A stretch of DNA of 64,000 nt from Cryobacterium arcticum (GTDB lineage Bacteria; Actinomycetota; Actinomycetes; Actinomycetales; Microbacteriaceae), in NCBI RefSeq assembly GCF_001679725.1, contig NZ_CP016282.1, positions 248,001 through 312,000 of the forward strand. Reading direction: 5' to 3'. A program made the translations under genes and the position numbers. Positions within the stretch are counted from its first letter, which is position 1. Every line of letters begins with the position of its first letter. Below the pieces are notes generated by a model that saw only the letters and a list, made by a program, of their open reading frames with translations, searched no databases and had not been told where the DNA came from. This document shows, one piece after another, positions 25,835 through 35,099 of this stretch.

Positions 25835-27337
25835 TCAGGCGACGGGCTCGAGGAGGGCAGCCTGCTCCTGGGAGAGCTCCTCTTCGACCTGCAGCTCCTG
25901 CTCCTGCTCGCGCAGCGTGCGCGGGTGCAGCAGGGCCACGAGCACGAACGAGCCGATACCCACTGCGGCGGAGATCATGGTGGTCCAGCCGTCGAGGTCG
26001 GCCGTGATGATGGTGTTCGGAATGTAGAACAGGTCGTTCGGCACGCCGTACATGGTGGGCGTGAGCGCCAGCAGGGTGATGCGCACGGTGAAGCCGAGCA
26101 GCGCGCCGACGATCACGGCACTGGCGCCGGGGCGCTTCCAGAACAGGCCCAGCACGAGCGGCGCGGCCAGGCAGGCCAGCATCAGGTCGAACGCGAAGGT
26201 GAGCAGGATGCCGGTCTGACTGACCCGGATCGCCAGCAGCACGCCGATCACGACGATCGGCACCATCGCCACGCGGGTCCAGCGCAGCAACGGGTCGCCG
26301 CCGCCGGAGACGATGCGGCGCACACCGAAGATGTTGCGCACCGCGATGGCTGAGGTGGCCAGGATGGCGCCGGCTGCGGTGGAGAACGACGCGGCGACGA
26401 TGCCCGAGAGCACCAGCACGGCCAGGAGCGGCGGCGCGTAGTCGCCGAGCAGCGTGTAGAGGATGGGCCCGTCGGCGGTGGACAGTCCGAGTGCCGCGGT
26501 GGTGGTGAGGGCGACGAGGGCGTAGATGATGCCGATCACGAAGGTGCCGCCGGCGGCGTAGAAGCAGGACTTCTGGGCAACCTCGGGCGACTTCGCGGCG
26601 AAGATGCGCTGCATGAAGTCGATGGCGACAAGGTCGCCGATGCCCAGCGAGATCAGGGTGGCCCAGTTGATCGGGGCGCCCTGGGCGGGGTCGGTGAGCT
26701 GGCCGAGGTCGAACGGACCCATGCCGGCCGGCACGATGATGCCGAAGTTGATGACGACCCAGCCGAGCAGGGCGATGGAGGCCACGACGGTGATGACGGT
26801 CTGGATGGCGGCGGTGTAGGCATCCGAGAACAGACCGCCGGCGAGCGTGTAGGCGAGCACCAGCGACACCGACAGGATGATGCCCCAGACGTAGTCGATG
26901 CCGGCGAAACGTTCGAGCAGGAAGCCGACGGCCACGAGGTTGCCGGCCAGCAGGATGGTGAACGAGAAGATCATGATGACCGACGAGCCCGCCTCGACAA
27001 CCCGGCCGTAGCGGCGGCGGAAGAAGTCGGCGAGCGTGTAGAGCTTGAGCTTGTTCATCGGCTTGGCCAGGAAGAGGCCGGAGATCAGCAGGCAGACGGC
27101 CAGGCCGATGGCCAGCGAGGCGCCGGCCCAGAAACCGTAGCCGGAGGTGAGGTCGGTGTTGCCGACGGTGGCGTTGCTGTCGACGGCCGCGGCCATCAAC
27201 GACACCGCCACGAGGGGGACGCCGAGGCTGCGCCCGGCGACGAGGTAGTTGGCGCTGTCGCCGTCGACCTTCCGGGCGACGACGATTCCGACGATGAGAA
27301 CGATGAGGACACTGATGCCCACCCCGATGACGATCAT
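25835..27337 (-). CDS. Sodium:solute symporter (SSS) family transporter
   Basis: 500 aa, about 13 membrane helices. Features of the SSS/SLC5 fold include the first helix (VGISVLIVLIVGIVVARKVD), YLVAGRSLG, and AAVDSNATVGNTD at the substrate/Na+ region. The C-terminal tail is cytoplasmic and Glu/Gln-rich. The substrate is not determined by sequence; it diverges from the DUF1989/carboxylase/allophanate hydrolase operon and shares an operator-like motif with it, so uptake of guanidine, urea or a related N compound is the best guess. AGGAG precedes the ATG. Confidence 0.85.
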   Translation of the reverse strand: MIVIGVGISVLIVLIVGIVVARKVDGDSANYLVAGRSLGVPLVAVSLMAAAVDSNATVGNTDLTSGYGFWAGASLAIGLAVCLLISGLFLAKPMNKLKLYTLADFFRRRYGRVVEAGSSVIMIFSFTILLAGNLVAVGFLLERFAGIDYVWGIILSVSLVLAYTLAGGLFSDAYTAAIQTVITVVASIALLGWVVINFGIIVPAGMGPFDLGQLTDPAQGAPINWATLISLGIGDLVAIDFMQRIFAAKSPEVAQKSCFYAAGGTFVIGIIYALVALTTTAALGLSTADGPILYTLLGDYAPPLLAVLVLSGIVAASFSTAAGAILATSAIAVRNIFGVRRIVSGGGDPLLRWTRVAMVPIVVIGVLLAIRVSQTGILLTFAFDLMLACLAAPLVLGLFWKRPGASAVIVGALLGFTVRITLLALTPTMYGVPNDLFYIPNTIITADLDGWTTMISAAVGIGSFVLVALLHPRTLREQEQELQVEEELSQEQAALLEPVA

Positions 27338-27432
27338 GGTTTCTCCTGACTAGGCGCTGCGGCTGGGTGCGGATGGCTGTGCTGGCCGCCCAGTCGGTCA
27401 ACCTGTGGGGCGAGCAGGTAACGCCGGGAGAC

Positions 27433-27453
27433 TTTCGGTCAACCGATCGATAA
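27433..27453. promoter_or_regulatory. Operator-like motif, transporter-proximal copy
   Basis: TTTCGGTCAACCGATCGATAA. It shares the pattern TTTCnnTCAnnnGATCGAnAA with the second copy at 27633, exactly 200 bp away, on the same strand. Lies about 100 bp upstream of the SSS transporter start. Confidence 0.5.
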
Positions 27454-27632
27454 TGCAATTCAGCCCGCTGACTGTCACGGCGGTCTTTCTGGATTGCAAC
27501 GATCGTGTTAACTCAGTCGGCGGATGCCCGGGGCCGGTGTGCATCGCGCGGGTAAGGGGTGCGCCTGTCGGAAAGGCCCGTAACACGCTCTTAATACGGG
27601 AGACACGGCGGCGACACCGCGCCGCGGTTTAG

Positions 27633-27653
27633 TTTCTATCAGTTGATCGAAAA
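27633..27653. promoter_or_regulatory. Operator-like motif, operon-proximal copy
   Basis: TTTCTATCAGTTGATCGAAA is a near-perfect inverted repeat (TTTCnATC....GATnGAAA), 30 bp upstream of the first DUF1989 gene. It matches the motif at 27433. Size and symmetry fit a GntR- or TetR-type dimer; the regulator is not encoded beside it. Confidence 0.55.
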
Positions 27654-27682
27654 CCGTGGTCGACGGACAGGGAGTAGCCACC

Positions 27683-28597
27683 GTGCCAGCAGAAACCGTG
27701 CCTGCAGCAGCAGCGTCATCGTCCACCACCTCCACGACCTCGGGAGCCCGGGAACACGCCAGGGCGCAGGAGGGCACCGTCGTTCAGGCCGCTCCAGTGC
27801 GCCCGGCCACGGCCTGGCCGGCGCCGCCCGCAGGGCTGGACGCGGACCGTCTGGTCTGGGCCGAGACCGTCGCCGGCGGCGGGTACACCCAGAAGGTGCT
27901 CGCCCGCGGCACCACACTGCGGCTGACCGACCTCGCCGGCGACGCCTGCGCACACGTGCTGCTCTACAACGTCGATCAGCCCTTCGAGCGTCTCAACGTG
28001 GCCGACACCGTCAAGGTGCAGTGGCAGGTCTACACGGCGCCGGGCCAGCTGCTGCTCTCCGACCAGGGGCGGGTGCTCGCCACGGTGATGGCCGACAGCG
28101 CCGTGGCCGACAGTGTTGTGGCCGACAGCTCGGTGGCCGATGCCTCCGGTAGGCACGACACGCTCTTCGGCACCAGCACAGCAGCGCGCAACACCGCCAG
28201 GTACGGCGACGGCTCCGCCCAGGGGCCCACGCCGGCCGGCCGCGAACTGTTCGCCCTGGCCGCGGCGAAGAACGGCCTCACCCGCCGGGACCTGCCGCCG
28301 AGCGTCTCGTACTTCCAGGGCGTCACGGTCGACGCCGACGGCCACCCCGGCTTCACCGGCAGCGCCGGGGCCGGAGCCAGTGTGACGCTCCGCACCGAGA
28401 TGCCCGTGATCGTGCTCATCGCCAACACGGCGCATCCGCTCGACGACCGCCCCGAGTTCGTCTCGACCCCGCTCGAGGTGCTCGCCTGGGCGGATACGCC
28501 CACGATGCCGGACGACCCGCTCTGGACCGCCAGCCCCGAGGGCCGCCGTGCCTTCGTGAACACCGCCGACTACCTCGCCGCAAGGGGACTGAAATGA
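27683..28597 (+). CDS. DUF1989 urea/guanidine carboxylase-associated protein (first copy)
   Basis: 304 aa. The DUF1989 core includes TLRLTDLAGDACAHVLLYNV and GRHDTLFGT (metal-binding-like RHD). In characterised guanidine pathways two DUF1989 proteins (CgdA, CgdB) form carboxyguanidine deiminase; by context this is one subunit. Start GTG 27683 with AGGGAG 8 nt upstream; an earlier in-frame GTG at 27656 has none. Residues ~1-60 are an Ala/Thr/Ser-rich extension. Just before GRHD sits a small in-frame repeat (ADSAVADSVVADSSVADAS) not expected in the family. Overlaps the next gene by 4 nt. Confidence 0.85.
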   Translation: MPAETVPAAAASSSTTSTTSGAREHARAQEGTVVQAAPVRPATAWPAPPAGLDADRLVWAETVAGGGYTQKVLARGTTLRLTDLAGDACAHVLLYNVDQPFERLNVADTVKVQWQVYTAPGQLLLSDQGRVLATVMADSAVADSVVADSSVADASGRHDTLFGTSTAARNTARYGDGSAQGPTPAGRELFALAAAKNGLTRRDLPPSVSYFQGVTVDADGHPGFTGSAGAGASVTLRTEMPVIVLIANTAHPLDDRPEFVSTPLEVLAWADTPTMPDDPLWTASPEGRRAFVNTADYLAARGLK

Positions 28598-29262
28598 CCA
28601 CCGCCACCGCATCCGTCCCATCCGCTGCAGCGTCCGCCGTCGATTTCGGCGCCGAGATCTCCCGCGAAACCGTCGCCGCCCGTGCGCCCTGGTCGGCCGT
28701 GATCAAGGCCGGCCAGGTGCTCACCATCGTCGATCTCGACGGCAACCAGGCCGTGGACTTCCTCGCCTACGCCGCCGACGACACCGACCGGGCCTACAGC
28801 GCCCAGGCCACCCTGCAGGAGCAGGACAGCGTGTACCTCACCGTGGGCAGCGTGCTGCGCGACAACGAATCGACCGCCCTGCTCACGATCATCGCGGATG
28901 ACTGCGGCCGACACGACACCCTTGGCGGTGCCTGCTCGAAGGAGTCCAACACCCTTCGCTACGGCCTGCACACCTTCGCCCAGCACGCCTGCGTGGAGAA
29001 CTTCCTGGCCGAGGGCTCCCGCCGGGGACTGGGCAAACGCGACCTGGTGTCGAACATCAACTGGTTCATGAACGTGCCCGTCGACCCGGACGGCGCGCTC
29101 GGCATCGTCGACGGGATCTCCGCACCCGGTCTGTCGGTGTCGCTACGCGCCGAGGTGGACACCCTGGTGCTGGTCTCCAACTGCCCGCAGATCAACAACC
29201 CTTGCAACGGCTTCAACCCGAGCCGGGCCGAGATGATCATCAGCGCGGGAGTGTCCGCATGA
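28594..29262 (+). CDS. DUF1989 urea/guanidine carboxylase-associated protein (second copy)
   Basis: 222 aa, paralogue of the preceding protein, without its N-terminal extension or internal repeat. Motifs: IVDLDGNQAVDFLAY, DDCGRHDTLGGACS, SNINWFMNVPVD and CPQINNPCNGFNPS, a cysteine-containing end typical of the UAAP2 group. Expected to pair with the first copy to release ammonia from carboxyguanidine, giving allophanate (inferred from known systems). Four-nt overlaps at both ends show tight translational coupling. Confidence 0.87.
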   Translation: MTTATASVPSAAASAVDFGAEISRETVAARAPWSAVIKAGQVLTIVDLDGNQAVDFLAYAADDTDRAYSAQATLQEQDSVYLTVGSVLRDNESTALLTIIADDCGRHDTLGGACSKESNTLRYGLHTFAQHACVENFLAEGSRRGLGKRDLVSNINWFMNVPVDPDGALGIVDGISAPGLSVSLRAEVDTLVLVSNCPQINNPCNGFNPSRAEMIISAGVSA

Positions 29263-32200
29263 GCGCCTTCGACACCGTCCTGATCGCCAACCGCGGCGAG
29301 ATCGCGGTGCGCATCATCCGCACCGCCCGCGCCATGGGGCTCAAGACCGTGGCCGTCTACTCCGAGGCCGACCGGGGCGCCCTGCACGTGCACCAGGCCG
29401 ACGTGGCCGTGCTGCTCGGCCCGTCGCCCGCCGCGGAGAGCTACCTGCGCGGCGACCTGATCATTGCCGCCGCCCTCGAACACGGCGCCGGCGCCATCCA
29501 CCCCGGCTACGGGTTCCTCTCCGAGAACGCCGACTTCGCCCGCGCCTGCCAGGCCGCCGGTATCGTCTTCGTGGGCCCCACGCCCGAGCAACTCGACCTG
29601 TTCGGCACCAAGCACACCGCCCGCGACGCCGCCACGGCCGCCGGGGTGCCGCTGCTGGCCGGCACCGGCCTGCTCGACAGCCTCGAGCATGCGCTCGCCG
29701 CGGCCGAGACCATCGGCTACCCGGTGATGCTCAAGGCCACTGCCGGCGGCGGCGGCATCGGTATGCAGGCCTGTCACGACGCCGCCGAACTTGCCGGCTC
29801 CTGGGAGAACGTCACCCGCATCGCCGGGGCCAGCTTCTCCTCCTCCGGCGTCTTCCTCGAACGGCTCGTCGTGGGCGCCCGGCACGTGGAGGTGCAGGTC
29901 TTCGGCGACGGGCTCGGCAGCGTCGTGAGCATCGGCGACCGCGACTGCAGCCTGCAGCGCCGCAACCAGAAGGTGGCCGAGGAGGCCCCGGCGCCCGACC
30001 TGCCCGACCACGTGCGCGAGAGCATCGCCGACGCCGCTCGCCGGCTCTGCGCCTCCGTCGATTACCGGTCGGCTGGAACCGTGGAGTACATCTACGACCC
30101 GGTGCGGCAGGAGGCCGCGTTCCTCGAGGTGAACACTCGCCTGCAGGTGGAACACCCGGTCACGGAGGCCGTCTACGGCATCGACCTGGTCGAGTGGATG
30201 CTGCGCCTGGCCCTCGGTGACACGACCGTGGTGCAGACACCGTTGGTCGCGAGCGGCTTCGCGGTGGAGGCCCGGGTCTACGCCGAGAACACCGATCTCG
30301 GCAACCTGCCCAGCGCCGGCACCGTCACCCGGGTGGTGCATCCGCACGGCACCCTGGCCAACGCGGCCCGCATCGACAGCTGGCTCGAAGCCGGCGCCGA
30401 GGTGAGCACCCACTACGACCCGCTGCTGAGCAAGGTGATCACCCACGGTGCCACCCGCGAGGCCGCCTGGCAGGCCCTCGCCGATACCCTCGCCGACGTG
30501 CGCGTGGACGGGGTCGCCACCAACCTGGGGCTGCTCCGGTCGATCGCCGCCGATCCCACGGTGCGCGCCGCCACCCACTCCACCGACACCCTCGCGGGCA
30601 TCCACAACACCAGCCCCCGGTTCGAGGTCGTGAAGTCCGGCCTGCTCTGCACCATCCAGGACTGGCCCGGCCGCACCGGCTACTGGGCCGTCGGCATCCC
30701 GCCGTCGGGGCCCATGGACGACCTGTCCTTCCGGCTCGGCAACACCGCACTCGGCAACGCCGAGGGGGAGGCGGGCCTGGAGATCACCATGCAGGGGCCG
30801 ACCCTGCGCTTCCACACCGCCGCAACCGTGATGCTCACCGGGGCGCCCACCCCCCTCACCGTCGACGGTGTCGACCAGCCGCAGTGGACCCCGGTGGCCG
30901 TGCCGGCCGGGGCGACGCTGGCCGTGGGCACGCCCCGCACCGGCATGCGCAGCTACCTGCTCGTGGCCGGCGGTCTCGACGTGCCGCTGGTGCTCGGCAG
31001 CGCCGCCACCTTCGACCTGGGTGAGATGGGCGGCGCCGCCGGCCGGGCCCTCCGCACCGGCGACATCGTCGCGCTCACCGGACGGATGCCCGTGGCCGCG
31101 CCCCGGGAGGTGCCCGCGCGTGAACGCCCGGTGTTCACCTCCGAGTGGCGCATCGCCGCCCTGGAAGGCCCCCACGCCGCCCCGGAGTTCTTCACCGAGG
31201 CCGACATCGAGGTGTTCCACAACACCCGCTGGGCCGTGCACTTCAACTCCGCCCGCACCGGCGTGCGGCTGGTCGGCCCGAAACCCGAATGGGCCCGGAA
31301 CGACGGCGGCGAGGCCGGACTGCACCCGTCGAACATCCACGACACCCCGTATGCGGTGGGCGCCGTGGACTACACCGGTGACCTCCCGATTCTGCTCGGC
31401 CCGGACGGCCCGAGCCTGGGCGGCTTCACCTGCCCGGCCACGGTGCCCAGCGGTCAGCTCTGGAAGCTCGGCCAGTTGCGCCCGGGCGACACCGTGGAGT
31501 TCGTGCCCGTGGACGACCGGCAGGCCCACGCCCTGCGGCTGGACCCCACCCTGGCGGTCACCGCCGGGCGCGCGCCCACGGTCGACGGCGGCATCCTGCG
31601 GAGCCTGCCCGCCACGGCGACCAGCCCGGCCATGACCTTCCGCCGCAGCGGCGACGCCAACTTGCTCGTGGAGTACGGCGAGATGGTCCTCGACCTCGCC
31701 TCGCGGATGCGGGTGCATGCGCTCGCCGCGGTGCTGCAGCAGCGCTGGGACGACGGTGACCTGCCCGGCATCATCGACCTGACCCCCGGTATCCGTTCGC
31801 TGCAGGTGCATGTGAATCCCGACCTGCTGCCGCTGCCCGAGCTGCTCGACATCGTGGCCGCCGTCGAAGCCGGCCTGCCCGCAACGAGCGAGCTCACCGT
31901 GCCCAGCCGCACCGTGTCGCTGCCGCTGTCGTGGGACGACCCGGCCACCCGCGAGGCCATCGAACGCTACATCTCCGGGGTGCGCGACGACGCCCCGTGG
32001 TGCCCGTGGAACATCGAGTTCATCCGCCGTATCAACGGCGTCGCCTCGGTGGACGACGTGATGCGCACCGTCTACGAGGCCGAGTACCTGGTGCTGGGGC
32101 TCGGCGACGTGTACCTGGGCGCGCCCGTGGCCACGCCGCTGGACCCGCGGCACCGCCTGGTGACCACGAAGTACAACCCTGCGCGCACCTGGACGCCGCA

Positions 32201-32870
32201 GAACGCCGTGGGCATCGGCGGCGCCTACCTCTGCATCTACGGCATGGAGGGCCCGGGCGGTTATCAGTTCGTGGGCCGCACGGTGCCGATCTGGTCCACG
32301 CACGCGCAGCGCGGGCCGTTCGCCGAGGGGGTGCCGTGGTTGCTCAAGTTCTTCGACCGCATCAGCTGGTACCCGGTGCTGCCGGAGGACCTGCTCGAGA
32401 TGCGCGCCGAGATGAAGGCCGGCCGGCTGCCCATCCGGATCGAGGAAGGCGAGTTCTCGATGAAGGAGTACGAGGCCTTCCTCGCCGAGAACGCCGACTC
32501 GATCGCCGAGTTCCGCGCGCAGCAAGGCGAGGCGTTCGCGGCCGAGCGGCACGCCTGGGAGGAGTCCGGTGAGTTCGACCGCGACGACGCCGCGGCCCTG
32601 GCGCCGGTGGTCTCCGCCGCCGCCGTCGTGGTGCCGCCCGGCTGTGAGGGCGTCGAGGCGCCCTTCACCGCGAGCGTGTTCCGGCTCGATGTGGCGGTGG
32701 GCGACAGTGTCGCAGCCGGACAGACCCTGGTCTCGCTCGAGGCGATGAAGATGGAGGCGCACGTGGTGGCGCCCTTCGACGGGCGGGTGGTGAGCATGCT
32801 CGCGGCCGCCGGCGACAGCGTCGCGCCCGGCTCGGTCCTGGTGATCGTGGAACGGGAGGAGGCAGCATGA
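29259..32870 (+). CDS. Biotin-dependent urea/guanidine carboxylase
   Basis: 1203 aa. Domain order: biotin carboxylase (~1-450; VLIANRGEIAVRII, then ATP-grasp KATAGGGGIGM and EVNTRLQVEHPVTEAVYGID), then a KipA-like AHS2 domain (~455-760; TIQDWPGRTGYWAVGIPPSG), a KipI-like AHS1 domain (~785-1000; LVEYGEMVLDLASRMRV), and a C-terminal biotin carrier with biotinyl K1164 in EAMKMEAHV. This is the urea-carboxylase architecture. Sequence alone does not tell urea from guanidine, but the two DUF1989 partners favour guanidine. The product route is carboxyguanidine to allophanate, then the next gene. Overlaps both neighbours by 4 nt. Confidence 0.92.
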   Translation: MSAFDTVLIANRGEIAVRIIRTARAMGLKTVAVYSEADRGALHVHQADVAVLLGPSPAAESYLRGDLIIAAALEHGAGAIHPGYGFLSENADFARACQAAGIVFVGPTPEQLDLFGTKHTARDAATAAGVPLLAGTGLLDSLEHALAAAETIGYPVMLKATAGGGGIGMQACHDAAELAGSWENVTRIAGASFSSSGVFLERLVVGARHVEVQVFGDGLGSVVSIGDRDCSLQRRNQKVAEEAPAPDLPDHVRESIADAARRLCASVDYRSAGTVEYIYDPVRQEAAFLEVNTRLQVEHPVTEAVYGIDLVEWMLRLALGDTTVVQTPLVASGFAVEARVYAENTDLGNLPSAGTVTRVVHPHGTLANAARIDSWLEAGAEVSTHYDPLLSKVITHGATREAAWQALADTLADVRVDGVATNLGLLRSIAADPTVRAATHSTDTLAGIHNTSPRFEVVKSGLLCTIQDWPGRTGYWAVGIPPSGPMDDLSFRLGNTALGNAEGEAGLEITMQGPTLRFHTAATVMLTGAPTPLTVDGVDQPQWTPVAVPAGATLAVGTPRTGMRSYLLVAGGLDVPLVLGSAATFDLGEMGGAAGRALRTGDIVALTGRMPVAAPREVPARERPVFTSEWRIAALEGPHAAPEFFTEADIEVFHNTRWAVHFNSARTGVRLVGPKPEWARNDGGEAGLHPSNIHDTPYAVGAVDYTGDLPILLGPDGPSLGGFTCPATVPSGQLWKLGQLRPGDTVEFVPVDDRQAHALRLDPTLAVTAGRAPTVDGGILRSLPATATSPAMTFRRSGDANLLVEYGEMVLDLASRMRVHALAAVLQQRWDDGDLPGIIDLTPGIRSLQVHVNPDLLPLPELLDIVAAVEAGLPATSELTVPSRTVSLPLSWDDPATREAIERYISGVRDDAPWCPWNIEFIRRINGVASVDDVMRTVYEAEYLVLGLGDVYLGAPVATPLDPRHRLVTTKYNPARTWTPQNAVGIGGAYLCIYGMEGPGGYQFVGRTVPIWSTHAQRGPFAEGVPWLLKFFDRISWYPVLPEDLLEMRAEMKAGRLPIRIEEGEFSMKEYEAFLAENADSIAEFRAQQGEAFAAERHAWEESGEFDRDDAAALAPVVSAAAVVVPPGCEGVEAPFTASVFRLDVAVGDSVAAGQTLVSLEAMKMEAHVVAPFDGRVVSMLAAAGDSVAPGSVLVIVEREEAA

Positions 32871-34621
32871 GCCCGGCGGAGAATGTCGGCTCGACCGTGA
32901 CGGATGCCGTCTCCCGCGCCTACGCCCGCATCGCGGACGTCGACCGGCCCGAGGTGTGGGTCGAGCTGCGGCCGGAGGCCGAGGTACACGCCGAGGCCGC
33001 CGAGGTGGAGCGCCGACTACTGGACGGCGCCGACCTGCCGCTGGCCGGGCTGCTCTTCGCGGCCAAGGGCAACCTCGATATCCAAGGCCTCGTCACCACC
33101 GCGGCCTGCCCGGCCTACGGTGAGGTGGCCCAGACGGATGCGACGGCCGTCGCCCGGCTCCGCGCCGCCGGTGCCGTGTGCCTGGGTGCCACCAACCTCG
33201 ACCAGTTCGCCACCGGCCTGGTCGGCACCCGCAGCCCCTACGGCGCCGTGCGGCACGCGTTCCGGCCGGAGTACATCTCGGGAGGGTCGAGCAGCGGCTC
33301 CGCCGTTGCCGTGGCGCTCGGCCTGGTCGACTTCGCCCTGGGCACCGACACGGCCGGTTCCGGCCGGGTGCCGGCGGCCTTCCACGGCCTCGTGGGGATC
33401 AAGCCGACCCGCGGGCTGGTCTCTGCGGCGGGCGTGGTGCCGGCCTGCCGGTCGCTGGACTGCGTGACGGTGCTCGCCGCCGACCTCGACCTGGCCGAGA
33501 AGGTGGCCGGCATGATGGCCGGCTTCGACGAGCGCGACCCGTTGTCCCGGGTGGACCCGGCCGGCGGGGGTGCCCCCGGCGCTGCCACCTCGGCTTCCGC
33601 CGGCGGTCGTGGCGCGCGCATCGGCATCCCGCGCCCCGGCCAGCTCGGCGAGCTCGCACCCGGCTGGGCCGAGGCGTTCGAGAACGTCGTCGCCCGGCTG
33701 CGCGCCGGCGCCGCCGAGCTCGTCGAGGTCGACATCGAGCCGTTCCTCCGCACCGCGCGGACGCTCTACGAGGGCGCCTTCGTGGCCGAGCGGTACGCGG
33801 CCGTCGGCACCTTCGTGGACGCGCACCCCGACGAGGTCGATCCCGTCGTGGGCGCCATAGTGTCCGGCGCCCGCGACGTGCCGGCGCACCGGCTCTTCAG
33901 CGATCTGGAGGCCCTCGACGTGGAACGGGTGCGGAGCCGGCAGGTGTTCACGACCATCGACGCGCTGCTGCTGCCGACCACGGTGGAGCACCCGACCCTG
34001 GCCGAGGTGGCCGCTGAGCCCATCGCCGTGAACAGTCGACTGGGCCGGTTCACCAACTTCGCCAACCTGCTCGACCTGGCCGCGATCGCGGTGCCCGGCG
34101 GCATGGTGGGCGAGACCCACTTCGGCGTGCAGCTGGTGGGCCCGGCCTTCACGGACGCCCGGCTGGCCGGCCTGGCCCGCCGCATTGTGGGTGCCGGTGC
34201 GGGTGACCAGCCCTCAGCACCGGCCGCGGCACGGCTGGACGAGATCGTGCTGGCTGTGGCGGGCGCGCACCTCTCTGGGCAGCCCTTGAACCACCAGCTC
34301 ACTGCGCTGGACGGCCGGCTGCTCGCCACCACCACCACCTCGGCCGACTACCGCCTCTTCGCCCTGGACACCGTGCCGCCCAAGCCCGGCCTGGTGCGCG
34401 TGGCCCAGGGGGAGGGGGCACCCATCGAGGTCGAACTCTGGGCGCTGGACGCGGCATCCTTCGGCCGGTTCGTGGCCGCGCTGCCGCAGCCGATGGCCAT
34501 CGGGCGAGTAGTGCTGGCCGACGGCAGCCAGGTGGAAGGGTTCCTCTGCGAGCCGATCGCCACCGCTGGCGCCGCCGACATCACGGCCACCGGCGGCTGG
34601 CGGGCCCACCTGGCCGCCTGA
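32867..34621 (+). CDS. atzF: Allophanate hydrolase
   Basis: 584 aa. Amidase-signature domain (~1-440) with the Ser-cisSer-Lys triad: K67 (FAAKGN), the cis-serine in GGSSSGS (~142) and nucleophile S165 (DTAGSGR). A C-terminal domain (~470-580; GLVRVAQGEGAPIEVELWAL, FGRFVAALPQPMAIG) is typical of AtzF/DUR1-type enzymes. It hydrolyses allophanate to ammonia and CO2, ending the pathway begun by the carboxylase. Final gene of the four-gene operon; no clear terminator follows. Confidence 0.92.
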   Translation: MSPAENVGSTVTDAVSRAYARIADVDRPEVWVELRPEAEVHAEAAEVERRLLDGADLPLAGLLFAAKGNLDIQGLVTTAACPAYGEVAQTDATAVARLRAAGAVCLGATNLDQFATGLVGTRSPYGAVRHAFRPEYISGGSSSGSAVAVALGLVDFALGTDTAGSGRVPAAFHGLVGIKPTRGLVSAAGVVPACRSLDCVTVLAADLDLAEKVAGMMAGFDERDPLSRVDPAGGGAPGAATSASAGGRGARIGIPRPGQLGELAPGWAEAFENVVARLRAGAAELVEVDIEPFLRTARTLYEGAFVAERYAAVGTFVDAHPDEVDPVVGAIVSGARDVPAHRLFSDLEALDVERVRSRQVFTTIDALLLPTTVEHPTLAEVAAEPIAVNSRLGRFTNFANLLDLAAIAVPGGMVGETHFGVQLVGPAFTDARLAGLARRIVGAGAGDQPSAPAAARLDEIVLAVAGAHLSGQPLNHQLTALDGRLLATTTTSADYRLFALDTVPPKPGLVRVAQGEGAPIEVELWALDAASFGRFVAALPQPMAIGRVVLADGSQVEGFLCEPIATAGAADITATGGWRAHLAA

Positions 34622-34760
34622 CCTCGCAACTGTCGCCCGTTCAGCGAGGAAGCGGGCGGGCCGGCGGGCGAGCGAACCGGCGCCGTCCGTGTCGGCAGCG
34701 GGTTTGGTACCGTTGCTTGGTTGCGCCACGTCGTGGCGGACAGGCCTCGAGGAGTGCAGC

Positions 34761-35075
34761 ATGACCGGCAAGTCGCCCACCAGGCCCACCCTCCCATCGC
34801 CGGTGCATCCGGTGCATCCGCGGGCCGACCAGCTCTCCCGCTGGGCCATGGTCGCCGGCATCGTCGCGTTCCTCGGCGGATGGCTGCCCGTGCTGGGCCT
34901 GATCCTCGGTGTGATCGGCGTCGTTCTGGGGCTGTTGGCCAAGCGGCGCTCGAACCGGCCGGAACTCGGCCTCACCGCCCTGATCCTCTCGGCCCTCGCG
35001 GTCATCACCAACATCGTGATCGACGTGATCATCGTGATCTCGTTCGTGGAGCAGATCAACAACCTGCCGGGCTAA
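34761..35075 (+). CDS. DUF4190-type small membrane protein
   Basis: 104 aa. A Pro-rich cytoplasmic start (SPTRPTLPSPVHPVHPRADQ), then two or three membrane helices (WAMVAGIVAFLGGWLPVLGL, VIGVVLGLLAK, ALILSALAVITNIVIDVIIV). The pattern fits DUF4190, whose function is unknown. GAGGAG lies upstream of the ATG at 34761. It sits between the allophanate hydrolase gene and the convergent menF, with no obvious link to either. Confidence 0.72.
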   Translation: MTGKSPTRPTLPSPVHPVHPRADQLSRWAMVAGIVAFLGGWLPVLGLILGVIGVVLGLLAKRRSNRPELGLTALILSALAVITNIVIDVIIVISFVEQINNLPG

Positions 35076-35099
35076 CCGACGCGGTGCACCGAGCCGGCT

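Larger units (their letters stand above)
27338..27682. other. Divergent regulatory region of the transporter and guanidine/urea operon
   Basis: 345 bp without a gene. It holds the two operator-like motifs listed separately and GTAAC elements at 27418 and 27580, which loosely recall GlnR half-sites but lack a proper partner. A short CCCGT/ACGGG hairpin lies around 27578-27600. A clear promoter pair could not be assigned, and no convincing guanidine riboswitch was found. Confidence 0.6.

Noticed and set aside
27418..27584. GlnR-type nitrogen boxes (GTAAC elements)
   Set aside because: Single half-sites without the second half at the required spacing.
27338..27682. Guanidine riboswitch upstream of the DUF1989 operon
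   Set aside because: The CCCGT/ACGGG hairpin and GGGAGAC fragment are suggestive, but the conserved guanidine-I, -II or -III core could not be assembled. A covariance-model search would decide.
28959..32762. 1267-codon open frame opposite the carboxylase gene
   Set aside because: Antisense shadow of a GC-rich gene; His/Gly/Arg-rich composition without motifs, while the plus strand encodes clear biotin carboxylase domains.
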